64,000 nucleotides of DNA. Source: Haloprofundus halophilus. Its GTDB lineage: Archaea; Halobacteriota; Halobacteria; Halobacteriales; Haloferacaceae. Below, piece after piece: positions 48,025 through 56,839 of this stretch (the stretch's first letter is position 1; each line of letters begins with the position of its first letter). The DNA lies in assembly GCF_003439925.1 (NCBI RefSeq), contig NZ_QQRR01000001.1, positions 62,001-126,000 of the forward strand, given 5' to 3'. The notes under the pieces were generated by a model. That model was not told the DNA's origin, did no database searches, and worked only from the letters and a program-made list of their open reading frames with translations. A program made the translations under genes and the position numbers.

Positions 48025-50043
48025 GTGCCCTCGCACGTCGGCGTCGACGTGGGCGGCACGTTCACCGACGTCGTCCTCCTGACCGACGACGGGTCGCTCG
48101 TCACCGCGAAAGTTCCCAGCACCGACGACCAGAGCGTCGGCGTGATGGCGGGCATCGAGAAAGCCTGTGCGGAGGCCGACCTCGACCCCGCGGCGCTCGA
48201 CGTGTTCTCGCACGCGATGACCGTCTCGGTCAACGCGCTGCTCGAATCGAACGGTGCAAAGACGGCGCTCGTCACCACCGAGGGCTTCCGCGACGTGCTC
48301 GAAATCAGACGCCAAAACCGTCCGAGCCTCTACGACCTCGACGCCGAACTCCCCGACCCGCTCGTCCCCCGTCGTCGCCGTTTCGAGGTCGACGAGCGCG
48401 CGACCGCCGACGGGGTCGAACGCGCCGTCGACGCCGACGAAATCCGCGACCTCGCCGGTGACATCGAGGCCGCGGGAGCCGAGAGCGTCGCCGTCTCGCT
48501 CCTTCACGCGTACGCGCACCCGGAGAACGAGCAGGCCGTCGCCGACGTACTCCGCGAGGAACTCGACGTCCCGATTTCGGTCTCCCACGAGGTGCTCGCG
48601 GAGTTCCGCGAGTACGAGCGAACCTCGACGACCGTCGTCGACGCCTACGTCACACCGGCCATCGACGCCTACGTCGGCCGTCTCGAAGAGCGCGCGAGCG
48701 ACGCCGGCGTCCCGACGCCGCGAATCATGCAGTCGAACGGCGGCATCGCGTCGGCCGAGACGGTGCGAAAGCACGCGGTGACGACGGCGCTCTCCGGACC
48801 CGCCGCGGGCGTCGTCGGCGCGGGGGCGACCGTCGAAGCGGCCGAGTCGCTGCGCGGCCTCGTCACCTTCGACATGGGCGGCACCTCCAGCGACGTGAGC
48901 CTCGTCCGCGACGGCGAGGTCGAACGGACCACCGACGCCGAGATAAACGGCCACCCCATCCGCGTGCCGATGGTCGACGTGCACACCGTCGGCGCGGGCG
49001 GCGGGAGCGTCGCGTGGGTCGACGCCGGCGGCGCGCTCCGTGTCGGCCCCGAGTCGGCGGGCGCGAACCCCGGACCGGCCTCGTACGGTCGCGGCGGCGA
49101 GAAGCCGACCGTCACCGACGCGAACGTCGTGCTCGGCTACATCGGCGGGGACACCGCCCTCGGCGGCGAACTCTCGCTCGACGTCGACGCCGCCCGCGAC
49201 GCGCTCTCCGCCCTCGCCGACGACGCCGACCTGCCCGACGCGCTCGCCGCCGCGCGGGGCGTCTACCGCGTCGCCAACGCGAACATGACTCGCGCCATCC
49301 GAACTATCACCGTCGAACGCGGCCACGACCCCCGGCAGTTCGCGCTCGCCGCCTTCGGCGGTGCGGGGCCGATGCACGCGGCCGCGCTCGCCGACGAGTT
49401 GGGCGTCGAAACGGTCGTCGTCCCGCGCGCCTGCGGCGTGCTCTCGGCGTACGGGCTCCTCGCGGCCGACGAGAAACACGACTCGGTCCGGACCGTCCGG
49501 ACCTCGCTTGCCGACGTGGACCCCGACCACGTCGAATCGGCGTACGACGACCTCCGCGCCGACGTGTTGGCCGACGTCTCCGCGCCCGACGCCGCGAGTA
49601 TCGACCGCGTCGCCGACCTCCGCTACGTCGGCCAGAGCTTCGAGCTCTCCGTCCCCGTCGGCGACGAGTTCGACGCCGAGGCGGTCGCCGAACGCTTCAC
49701 CGCGGCGCACGAGGAGGCGTACGGCTACACGCTCTCGGACCCCGTCGAACTCGTCAACCTCCGGCTGACGGCGACGGTCGAACGCGACCCGCTGTCGGTC
49801 GATTACGAGGGTGCGGGCGACCCGGTTCGCGGGACGCGAGAGGCGTTCTTCGGACTCGACGGCGGTGGCGAGTTCTCCGAGACGACCGTCTACGACCGCG
49901 AGGCGCTCGGCGTCGGTGCGACGTTCGACGGCCCCGCGATTCTCGAACAGGACGAGAGCACCGCCGTCGTCCCGCCCGGGTGGTCCGGCGAGGTCGAGGC
50001 CGACGGCACCGTCGTCCTGACGAAGGGAGGTGAGGGTCTGTGA
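48025..50043 (+). CDS. Hydantoinase/oxoprolinase A-type subunit
   Basis: A 672-residue protein of the HyuA/OplA family. The N-terminal HVGVDVGGTFTDVVL (residues 4-18) is the ASKHA-type ATP site. RTSTTVVDAYVTPAI and ALSGPAAGVVGAGAT are family blocks, then TFDMGGTSSDVSLV and VGAGGGSVAWVDAGGALRVGPESAGANPGPA. The C-terminal quarter is the second domain with ILEQDESTAVVPPGW. With HyuB it hydrolyses a five-membered cyclic amide (5-oxoproline, N-methylhydantoin or similar) using ATP. GTG start right after the transporter; its stop overlaps the GTG of the B subunit. Confidence 0.93.
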   Translation: MPSHVGVDVGGTFTDVVLLTDDGSLVTAKVPSTDDQSVGVMAGIEKACAEADLDPAALDVFSHAMTVSVNALLESNGAKTALVTTEGFRDVLEIRRQNRPSLYDLDAELPDPLVPRRRRFEVDERATADGVERAVDADEIRDLAGDIEAAGAESVAVSLLHAYAHPENEQAVADVLREELDVPISVSHEVLAEFREYERTSTTVVDAYVTPAIDAYVGRLEERASDAGVPTPRIMQSNGGIASAETVRKHAVTTALSGPAAGVVGAGATVEAAESLRGLVTFDMGGTSSDVSLVRDGEVERTTDAEINGHPIRVPMVDVHTVGAGGGSVAWVDAGGALRVGPESAGANPGPASYGRGGEKPTVTDANVVLGYIGGDTALGGELSLDVDAARDALSALADDADLPDALAAARGVYRVANANMTRAIRTITVERGHDPRQFALAAFGGAGPMHAAALADELGVETVVVPRACGVLSAYGLLAADEKHDSVRTVRTSLADVDPDHVESAYDDLRADVLADVSAPDAASIDRVADLRYVGQSFELSVPVGDEFDAEAVAERFTAAHEEAYGYTLSDPVELVNLRLTATVERDPLSVDYEGAGDPVRGTREAFFGLDGGGEFSETTVYDREALGVGATFDGPAILEQDESTAVVPPGWSGEVEADGTVVLTKGGEGL

Positions 50044-51650
50044 GCTCTCCCGACGCCGAAATCGACGCGGTGACGCTCGAAATCCTTCGCAACCAGTTGG
50101 AGGGCGTCGCCGAGGAGATGGGACAGGTGCTCATCACCTCGGCGTACTCGCCGAACATCAAGGAGCGCCGCGACTGCTCGACGGCGCTGTTCGACGCCGA
50201 GGGACGACTCGTCGCGCAGGCCGAGCACATCCCGGTCCACCTCGGCGCGATGCCCGCCTCGGTCGCGACCATCCTCGACCGAAATCCGAAACCGGGCGAC
50301 GTGTTCGTCCTCAACGACCCGTTCGAGGGCGGCACGCACCTGCCGGACGTGACGATGGTCTCGCCGGTCGCCGTCGACGGCGAGATTCTCGGCTACGCCG
50401 TCTCGCGCGCCCACCACGCCGACGTGGGCGGGATGACGCCCGGGAGCATGCCCGCCGGCGCGCGCGAAATCTTCCAGGAGGGCCTCCGCCTGCCGCCCGT
50501 CCGACTCGTCTCCGAGGGCGAGGTCGTCGACGACGTGATGAGCCTCCTCTTGGCGAACGTCCGCAGTCCGAGCGAGCGCCGCGCGGACTTCCGCGCGCAG
50601 ATCGCCGCCAACGACCGCGCGCAGTCCCGCATCTCCGACCTCGCCTCCGAGCACGGCCGCGAACGCCTCCTCGCCGCCTTCGGCGCGGTCATCGATTACT
50701 CCCGCCAGCGCATCACGAGCGAACTCGCCGACCTCCCCAACGGTACGTACCGCGCCGTCGACGCGATGGAGGGCGACGGAATCACCGACGACGACGTGCC
50801 AATCGAAGTCGAAGTCGAGATAGAGGGAAGCGAGGTTCGCGTCGACTTCTCGGGCACCGCCGACCAGGTCGCGGGCAACGTCAACGCGCCGCTCGCGGTC
50901 GCAAAGAGCGCGGTCTACTTCGTCGTCCGCGCGGTGACCGACCCGGACATCCCACCGAACCAGGGCTGTTACGACCCCATCTCGGTCACCGCGCCCGAGG
51001 GCTCGCTGCTGAACCCCGTGCCGCCCGCGGCCGTCGTCGGCGGCAACGTCGAAACCAGTCAGCGCGTCACCGACGTAGTCCTCACTGCGCTCGCCGACGC
51101 CGCCCCCGACCGCGTCCCCGCGCAGGGACAGGGCACGATGAACAACCTCATCCTCGGCAACCGCGAGGCCGGCGGGTTCACCTACTACGAGACTATCGCG
51201 GGCGGGTTCGGCGCGCGTCCGACGAAGGACGGGATGGACGGCGTCCAGGTCGGGATGACGAACACGCTGAACACGCCGGTCGAGGCGATGGAGGCCGAGT
51301 ACCCGCTCCGGGTCGAACGCTACGCGCTCCGGCCCGACAGCGGCGGCGACGGCCAGTTCCGCGGCGGCCTCGGCGTCGAACGCGCCGTCACCGTCGGCGT
51401 CGACGCCACCGTCTCGCTTCTGACCGAGCGCCGACGCACCGCTCCGGCGGGCGTCGCCGGCGGGAGACCGGGCGCGGTCGGCGAGAACCTCGTCGATGGC
51501 GAGGCCGTCCCGGCGAAGACGACCCGGGAGATTTCCGCGGGGACGACGGTCACCGTCCGCACGCCGGGCGGCGGCGGCTACGGCGACCCCGACGACCGCG
51601 ACCCAGAGGCCCGAGAGCGCGACCGAACGGACGAGAAAACGAGCGAGTAG
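50040..51650 (+). CDS. Hydantoinase/oxoprolinase B-type subunit
   Basis: A 536-residue HyuB/OplB. It begins DAVTLEILRNQLEGVAEEMGQVLITSAYSPNIKERRDCSTALFD, then IPVHLGAMPASV, DVFVLNDPFEGGTHLPDVT and SRAHHADVGGMTPGSMP, which carry metal-ligand-like Asp and His. The end has GGRPGAVGENL-type sequence and TPGGGGYGDP. It completes the ATP-dependent amidohydrolase with the preceding gene. The GTG start overlaps the HyuA stop by 4 bases. Without PxpABC-type genes here, the exact cyclic substrate remains open. Confidence 0.93.
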   Translation: MSSPDAEIDAVTLEILRNQLEGVAEEMGQVLITSAYSPNIKERRDCSTALFDAEGRLVAQAEHIPVHLGAMPASVATILDRNPKPGDVFVLNDPFEGGTHLPDVTMVSPVAVDGEILGYAVSRAHHADVGGMTPGSMPAGAREIFQEGLRLPPVRLVSEGEVVDDVMSLLLANVRSPSERRADFRAQIAANDRAQSRISDLASEHGRERLLAAFGAVIDYSRQRITSELADLPNGTYRAVDAMEGDGITDDDVPIEVEVEIEGSEVRVDFSGTADQVAGNVNAPLAVAKSAVYFVVRAVTDPDIPPNQGCYDPISVTAPEGSLLNPVPPAAVVGGNVETSQRVTDVVLTALADAAPDRVPAQGQGTMNNLILGNREAGGFTYYETIAGGFGARPTKDGMDGVQVGMTNTLNTPVEAMEAEYPLRVERYALRPDSGGDGQFRGGLGVERAVTVGVDATVSLLTERRRTAPAGVAGGRPGAVGENLVDGEAVPAKTTREISAGTTVTVRTPGGGGYGDPDDRDPEARERDRTDEKTSE

Positions 51651-51680
51651 CCCGCGGACGGGCGACCCCCGAACCCTCGC

Positions 51681-51815
51681 TCACTGGACGTGTTCGTCTT
51701 CGAACTCCGACTGGTGTTCGACGCTGCAGAAGTAGTACGTCTCGCCCTGGTAGTGGCCCTGCGTGGGCGGGTTGTGCTCGTCGATCAGCGACTCGCAGAT
51801 TGGACACATCGCCAT
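51681..51815 (-). CDS. YHS-like metal-binding small protein (44 aa)
   Basis: A 44-residue protein: CPICESLIDE (C4/C7), then a tyrosine-rich HYQGETYYFCSVEHQSEFE with C30 and H34. This is the YHS/TRASH pattern of small metal-binding modules (CPxC ... YYFCS..C/H). It is convergent with the HyuB gene. The start is uncertain between 51815 and the next ATG at 51809. Metal sensing or trafficking is possible. Confidence 0.65.
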   Translation of the reverse strand: MAMCPICESLIDEHNPPTQGHYQGETYYFCSVEHQSEFEDEHVQ

Positions 51816-51908
51816 GGTTCGTTCGAACCGACTGCCGCCACGTCCCTCGTTCGTCCGCTTGTATTCTCCACGTCGGAAGCCAACCGTTCGCGGTCCCGAC
51901 GTTCGAAC

Positions 51909-52124
51909 GTGTCCCGCGCGCCACCCGACAACGACCAACCGAGCGACGAGGAGAATCAGATTTCCCGACAGCGAAACTTCACCCCGGACGCGGAGATGGG
52001 ACTCGTCGGCGGCATCATCGGCGTGCTCATCGCCGTGCTGACGTTCCCGTTACTGCCGTTCTACCTACTGTTCAGAGTCGTCGACTCGCTCGTCGGCGAC
52101 GACGAGACGAACCAACCTGACTGA
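51909..52124 (+). CDS. Small single-pass membrane protein (71 aa)
   Basis: A 71-residue protein with a hydrophilic N-terminus (DNDQPSDEENQISRQRN) and one long hydrophobic segment (about 33-57) followed by SLVGDDETNQPD. The GTG at 51909 is my choice; an ATG at 51996 would give only the membrane part. It is divergent from the YHS gene and convergent with the SDR gene, 11 bases between the stops. Function unknown. Confidence 0.55.
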   Translation: MSRAPPDNDQPSDEENQISRQRNFTPDAEMGLVGGIIGVLIAVLTFPLLPFYLLFRVVDSLVGDDETNQPD

Positions 52125-52135
52125 CCGGCCCCGAC

Positions 52136-52909
52136 TCAGACGTCCGGCGTCTCCATCACGTCGGGGACGCCGCGGGCGGTGACGGTCTCGCCGACGACGT
52201 ACGAGGAGGCGGGCGCGGCCAAAAATTGTGCAATGTCAGCAATTTCCTCGCTGAGGCCGATACGTCGCTTCACCTCGTCGCGCTCGATGTCGTCGCCGGA
52301 GACGCCCATCTGGCTCTCGACGCCGGGCGTGGCGACGAACCCGGGGGCGATGCAGTTGACGCGCACGTCGTGGTCGGCCCACTCGTACGCCAGCGAGGTG
52401 GTGAGGTTGATGACGCCCGCCTTCGCCGCGCCGTAGTGGCTCATGTACGGCGACCCCTGCTGTCCGGCGACGCTGGCGAGGTTGACGACGCTGCCGCCGC
52501 CGTTCTCGCGCATGTGCTCGCCGGCGACCTGCGTGCAGTGGAACGTCCCGGTGAGGTTGATGTCGACGATGGTGTTCCAGCCGTTCGGCGAGATGTCCTC
52601 GAACGAGGACATGAACGACGCGCCCGCGTTGTTGACGAGCGTGTCGACGCCGCCGAACTCCTCGACGGTCGCCTCCACGAGCGCTTCGACGGCGTCGCGG
52701 TCGGTGACGTCGCACTCGACGGCCAGCGCGTTACCGCCCGATTCGCGGATTCCCTCTGCGACCGGTTCGACGTTGCCCTGCTCGCGCGAGCAGACGACGA
52801 CGCTCGCGCCGTCGTCGGCGAACTCCTCGGCGATTGCCTTCCCGATGCCGCTCGACGCCCCGGTGACGATGGCGGTCTGTCCGGCGACGCTGAACCTGTC
52901 CGTAGACAT
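52136..52909 (-). CDS. Short-chain dehydrogenase/reductase (SDR)
   Basis: A 257-residue classical SDR oxidoreductase. TGASSGIG (16-23) binds the cofactor, NNAG is at 93-96, and the catalytic triad is S146, Y159 and K163 (YGAAK). CSREQGN after the second strand suggests NADPH preference, though this is not decisive. The family resembles FabG/3-oxoacyl reductases and alcohol dehydrogenases. The ATG at 52909 lies about 27 bases from a TTTATCAA box on the minus strand; the longer frame upstream overlaps the next promoter. Substrate unknown. Confidence 0.92.
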   Translation of the reverse strand: MSTDRFSVAGQTAIVTGASSGIGKAIAEEFADDGASVVVCSREQGNVEPVAEGIRESGGNALAVECDVTDRDAVEALVEATVEEFGGVDTLVNNAGASFMSSFEDISPNGWNTIVDINLTGTFHCTQVAGEHMRENGGGSVVNLASVAGQQGSPYMSHYGAAKAGVINLTTSLAYEWADHDVRVNCIAPGFVATPGVESQMGVSGDDIERDEVKRRIGLSEEIADIAQFLAAPASSYVVGETVTARGVPDVMETPDV

Positions 52910-53042
52910 GACAGAACCCACGGCTGCCGGATTGATAAAGGTGACAGCGTGGCCGTCACTCCACCCGGGAGTCTCCGACCGGAGCCACGCGCTCCCGGGC
53001 CGACCAACTTTCTTGCGATAACTCGTGGTACGTCCCTCACCC

Positions 53043-54035
53043 ATGACAGAACCGGACGTGAGCGACGGCGGATTGTCCCAACTCGGCGACCGTTCAGCGC
53101 TCCAGAGAGCGCACGACTGGGTTCTCCTCCGCGGGAACAGAGTCACGCTCTCGGCGCTCGTGTTGGCCATTCTGTTCTCGGTGGTGTATCTCTTCGTCGC
53201 GGTCGGACTGGTGCAGTTCGACCAGTTCCAACCGGTCTACTACGTCTTCGGCGGGTTGATCAGCGGGAACCTCACGCTCGTCACCGTCGTCGTCTCTATC
53301 AACCAACTGCTGCTCTCGCGGACGCTCCGGACGCCGGGCGAACTGGAGTCCCAGATAGAGAACACGGAGGGGTTCAAACACCGCGTGGAGAACGCGGCCG
53401 GCCGTGTCGCTCCCGTCCGTCCGACGGCGTTTCTCGACCTACTGATGGAGAACACGCGGCGGGAAGCCCAGCGCCTCGGCGGCCTCACGATCGGCCCGGG
53501 AAACGATGACGCGTGGGAGGAGATCGACGACCTCGTTGCGTCCGTGACGAGACACGTCGACTCGGTCGTCGAACTCATCGAAAACACCGACGACAGTCCG
53601 TTCCGCGCGCTCTCGGCGACCCTGACCACGAACTACGCCGAACAGATCTACCGGGCGCGGGCGATTCGAGAGCAGCGCGACCTCACCGACGAGACCGACG
53701 CGGCGCTGGACCGCCTCGTCGACAGGCTCGAAGACGTCGACGTCGCGCGCCAGTACTTCAAGACCGTCTACCTGCAGGACGAACTCTCGTCGCTGTCGCG
53801 GATGCTCCTCTACGTCGGCGTCCCGGCGGAGGCGCTCTGTATCCTCGTTCTGTTGTCGTTGACGACGACGCCGAGCGCCATCCCACCGCTCGCCAGAGAC
53901 GTCGTACTCCCGGGCATCGCCGTCGTCGGTCTCGCCCCGCTCGCGGTTCTGTTCTCGTACATCACCCGGACGGCGACGGTCACCCAACGGACCTCCGCGA
54001 TGATCCCGTTCACGACGCCCGGACAGGAGGAATGA
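53043..54035 (+). CDS. Four-helix membrane protein with long cytoplasmic middle
   Basis: A 330-residue membrane protein. Two hydrophobic segments near the N-terminus (about 37-57 and 65-88) and two near the C-terminus (about 255-275 and 283-305) flank a 165-residue soluble helical region (NTEGFKHRVENAAGRVAPVRP ... LDRLVDRLEDVDVARQYFKTVYLQDELSSLSRMLLY). The helical part looks like a coiled coil. This arrangement is common in uncharacterised haloarchaeal membrane proteins. No catalytic motif. Divergent from the SDR gene. Confidence 0.7.
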   Translation: MTEPDVSDGGLSQLGDRSALQRAHDWVLLRGNRVTLSALVLAILFSVVYLFVAVGLVQFDQFQPVYYVFGGLISGNLTLVTVVVSINQLLLSRTLRTPGELESQIENTEGFKHRVENAAGRVAPVRPTAFLDLLMENTRREAQRLGGLTIGPGNDDAWEEIDDLVASVTRHVDSVVELIENTDDSPFRALSATLTTNYAEQIYRARAIREQRDLTDETDAALDRLVDRLEDVDVARQYFKTVYLQDELSSLSRMLLYVGVPAEALCILVLLSLTTTPSAIPPLARDVVLPGIAVVGLAPLAVLFSYITRTATVTQRTSAMIPFTTPGQEE

Positions 54036-54080
54036 CTCCACTGAGGACTGGCGGGTCTGGTCCACGGCTCGAACGCGGCC

Positions 54081-54160
54081 GCTCGACACCCCACTTCACT
54101 TGTTCACGGTCCGACCCGCTCGACACCCCACTTCACTCGTTCACGGTCCGACCCGCTCGA
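54081..54160 (+). repeat. 37-bp direct duplication
   Basis: Two adjacent copies of a 37-base unit (54081-54117 and 54118-54154) differing at one position (CTTG versus CTCG), followed by the first 6 bases of a third. It is intergenic between the membrane protein and the interrupted PfpI gene. Confidence 0.9.
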
Positions 54161-54309
54161 CGGCGCGGACGAGCGCGGTGAGTCGGTCGGTCGGTCACGG
54201 TGGTCACTTCGAGGCGACACGAACAGAAGGTAGCCGGACGCCGGACGCGGCGAGAGGGCTTGTATTTGCCGCCCCGTCGTTTACACGCGCGGCGGCCGTC
54301 TCTTCCACG

Positions 54310-54873
54310 ATGGCAGACGAACTCGCCGACACGACCGTCGCGCTCTTCGTCGCACAGCGAGGTACCGAACAGGTCGAGTTCACCGAGCCTAAGGGGGCCG
54401 TCGAAGACGCCGGGGCCACCGTCGACGTCGTCAGCAGCGGGACCGAGGAGGCCGAAACCGTCAACGACGACCTCGACGCGGGAGAGAGCTTCGAGGTGGA
54501 CGCGACGTTCTCCGACGTCTCCGCCGAGGAGTAAGACGCGCTCGTCGTCCCCGGCGGCTGCGTCGGGGCGGACCGACTCCGCGCCGACGACGACGCGGTG
54601 ACGTTCGTCCGCGAGATGTTCGACGCGGACAAGCCGATAGGCGTCATCTGTCACGGCCCGTGGACGCTCGTCGAAGCAGGTGTGGCGGACGGACTGACGC
54701 TCACCTCCTATCACAGCCTCCGAACCGACATCCGAAACGCCGGCGGCGAGTGGGTCGACGAGGAAGTCGTCGTCGACGCGGGCGTCGTCACCAGCCGGAA
54801 CCCCGGCGATTTGGACGCGTTCTGCGAGAAAATCGTCGAGGAGTTCGAAGAAGGACGACACGAACGCGAGTGA
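54310..54873 (+). pseudogene. DJ-1/PfpI-family gene interrupted by a stop codon
   Basis: One reading frame encodes a whole DJ-1/PfpI protein of about 187 residues except for a TAA at 54532-54534 (codon 75). Before it: DTTVALFVAQRGTEQVEFTEP and ATFSDVSAEE. After it, in the same frame: DALVVPGGCVGADRLRADD, IGVICHGPWTLVEAG with the nucleophile Cys, and SYHSLRTDIRNAGGEWVDEE. Relatives read AExYDALVVPGG here, so the stop probably replaced a tyrosine codon (TAC to TAA). All other features are intact and no frameshift is seen. Recent pseudogene, sequencing error and a split gene are the options. Confidence 0.85.
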
Positions 54874-54958
54874 CACAGACGTAACGTCGTCGCCGCCGAA
54901 ACCCGCGCAGCTCTCCGTCTCTCGAGCGAGGTGATGGACGACCGGGGCAATCGCCGTC

Positions 54959-55363
54959 TCAGCTCTCGGCCGGGGGCGAGGGGACGGGTTCGTCGTCGTA
55001 CTTCTCGTTGAACTCGCCGATGAGCTGTCCCATCTTCGCGTACCAGTCGTTGAGCATCCGCTGCATCTCCTGTGCGATTTCGTCGGCGTTGCGCGGCCGG
55101 TAGACGTGGTAGTAGCCGCCCTGTTCGTAGTTCACTTGCTCCTTCTGGAGAAAGCCCGCCTGCAGCAACCGCTGGACCGAACGGTACGCCGTCGACCGCT
55201 CGCGGTCGATTTCGTCGGCGATTTCGTCGACCGTGAGGGGGTCTTCGGTCCCGTTCAGCAGTCGGAAGACGTCCTTGTCGATCTCCTTGAGGTCGTGGAA
55301 ACACTCCAGCAGTCCCTCGCACTGCATGTCCTGCCGGAGCATCTCGCCCATCGAATTCGCCAT
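54959..55363 (-). CDS. HTH transcriptional regulator (TrmB-like)
   Basis: A 134-residue regulator consisting of a winged helix-turn-helix (IDKDVFRLLNGTEDPLTVDEIADEIDRERSTAYRSVQRLLQAGFLQ) followed by a long C-terminal helix (ADEIAQEMQRMLNDWYAKMGQLIGEF). Similar one-domain regulators in haloarchaea often sense redox or metal state. Here there is one Cys (C16), so a cysteine-pair redox switch is not evident. Convergent with the interrupted PfpI gene. Targets unknown. Confidence 0.82.
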   Translation of the reverse strand: MANSMGEMLRQDMQCEGLLECFHDLKEIDKDVFRLLNGTEDPLTVDEIADEIDRERSTAYRSVQRLLQAGFLQKEQVNYEQGGYYHVYRPRNADEIAQEMQRMLNDWYAKMGQLIGEFNEKYDDEPVPSPPAES

Positions 55364-55723
55364 CGCTTGGCGGCGCTAGGCGACGCTCGCTCAAAACCGT
55401 TTGCATCACCGGTGCAATACTGACTCGAAGCGGAGATTCGCCGGAACCGTCCCGACGGCGTCCCGGGGTGAAGGGACTCGGAGGCAGCGATGCGGGGATA
55501 CGCGCCGGTGTGCCCGGCTGTCGCCGATTTCCGACGCTGCGTGAACTCGGCTCGTCTCACCGCCGACCACGAACTTCGTACAGCGAAATACAGTTTACAA
55601 GGTACCAGACAGACGCAGCGGTTTCGGGAACCCGGCGACGAGAGCGGTCGAACGCCTCGAAACTGCGTCCTCACGTCGGCCGCGACACACAGTTATTCAT
55701 GCTTCGGGTGCGCGTGTACTCCC
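55364..55723. other. Non-coding region before the APH-type kinase
   Basis: No gene that I can support. The only recognisable element is a TATA-like GTTATTCAT (55692-55700) about 27 bases before the ATG at 55724, which decides that start. The start-proximal part presumably also carries the promoter of the divergent regulator. Confidence 0.5.
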
Positions 55724-56797
55724 ATGACACGCGAGGGCGACTACTTCACCCGTCTCGTCGACCCCGAACGCCTCCGCGAGTACCTCGCCGCGGAACTCGG
55801 TCCCGTCGCCGACGACGAGTACGCCGTCGACCACCACCAGGAAGGCCACTCCAACGAGACGCTGTTCGTCACGTGGGGGAACCGAGAACTCGTGATTCGT
55901 CGCCCGCCGCCGGGGGAGACGGCGTCCAGCGCCCACGACGTCCTCCGGGAGTATCGAGTGATGGACGCACTGCAGGGCACCGACGTCCCGCTGGCGCCGA
56001 CGGTTCTCGCCTGCGACGACCACGACGTGCTCGGCAGCGACTTCTACGTGATGGAGCGGATCGACGGCGACGTGCTCCGCGAGGCCGAACCCGAGCGGTT
56101 CGCCGCTGCCGCCCACCGCGAACGAATCGGGACGGAACTCGTCGACACCCTCTCGACGATTCACGCTGTCGACCCCGACTCCGTCGGCCTCGGCGAGTTC
56201 GGGTACCCCGACGGTTTCACCGAACGCCAGGTCGAGCGGTGGTCCGAACAGTTGACGTGGGCCTTTTCGAGAACGACAGAGGAGCGCGAAGTACCGGTAC
56301 TGTACGACGTGATGTCGTGGCTCACCGACAACGTCCCCGAAGCGTACCCACACACGCTCGTCCACGGCGACTACAAACTCGACAACGTGATGTACGCGCC
56401 CGGAACGCCGCCCGAAATCGACGCCGTCTTCGACTGGGAGCTGTCGACGCTCGGCGACCCGCGAACCGACGTGGGGTGGATGCTCTCGTACTGGCGCGAC
56501 GCCGACGACCCCGAACCCGCGGTTCCGGACCTGACGACGACGTTCATGGAACATCCGGAGTATCCGACTCGCCGCGAACTCGTCTCGCGGTGGGAAGAGC
56601 AGACCGGTTTCGAGTACGAACACGACCGCTTCTACCGGACGCTCGCGGTGTACAAACTCGCGGCGCTCGGCGAGATGTTCTTCCGGCGGTACCTGGAGGG
56701 CAACTCCGACGACGACCTCTACCCGCAGATGGAGACGCAGGTACCCGCGCTCGGCGACCGAGCGATGCGCATCATCGAGGGCGACGAACCGCTCTGA
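55724..56797 (+). CDS. APH/ACAD10-like phosphotransferase
   Basis: A 357-residue kinase-like protein of the aminoglycoside-phosphotransferase superfamily, closest in pattern to the ACAD10/ACAD11 kinase domain. The N-terminal lobe has GHSNETLFVTWGNRELVIRRPPPGE. The C-terminal lobe has the catalytic TLVHGDYKLDNVMY (HGD) and the metal-binding VFDWELSTLGDPRTDVGWML. In bacteria and animals such domains phosphorylate hydroxyacyl-CoA in the breakdown of 4-hydroxy acids, so a small hydroxylated metabolite is the likely substrate. Antibiotic resistance is unlikely. The MBL hydrolase follows after 42 bases on the same strand. Confidence 0.88.
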   Translation: MTREGDYFTRLVDPERLREYLAAELGPVADDEYAVDHHQEGHSNETLFVTWGNRELVIRRPPPGETASSAHDVLREYRVMDALQGTDVPLAPTVLACDDHDVLGSDFYVMERIDGDVLREAEPERFAAAAHRERIGTELVDTLSTIHAVDPDSVGLGEFGYPDGFTERQVERWSEQLTWAFSRTTEEREVPVLYDVMSWLTDNVPEAYPHTLVHGDYKLDNVMYAPGTPPEIDAVFDWELSTLGDPRTDVGWMLSYWRDADDPEPAVPDLTTTFMEHPEYPTRRELVSRWEEQTGFEYEHDRFYRTLAVYKLAALGEMFFRRYLEGNSDDDLYPQMETQVPALGDRAMRIIEGDEPL

Positions 56798-56839
56798 AGA
56801 GTCCACAACACTTAGCCCGTCGGCCGTGGATGGAGAGGT

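Noticed and set aside
47860-49710. A 616-codon open frame on the minus strand
   Set aside because: It is antisense to the HyuA-type gene and has the Arg/Val/Asp-rich composition of a shadow frame.
54532-54534. Recoding of the stop in the PfpI gene
   Set aside because: The codon is TAA, not TAG (pyrrolysine) or TGA (selenocysteine), and no recoding signal is evident.
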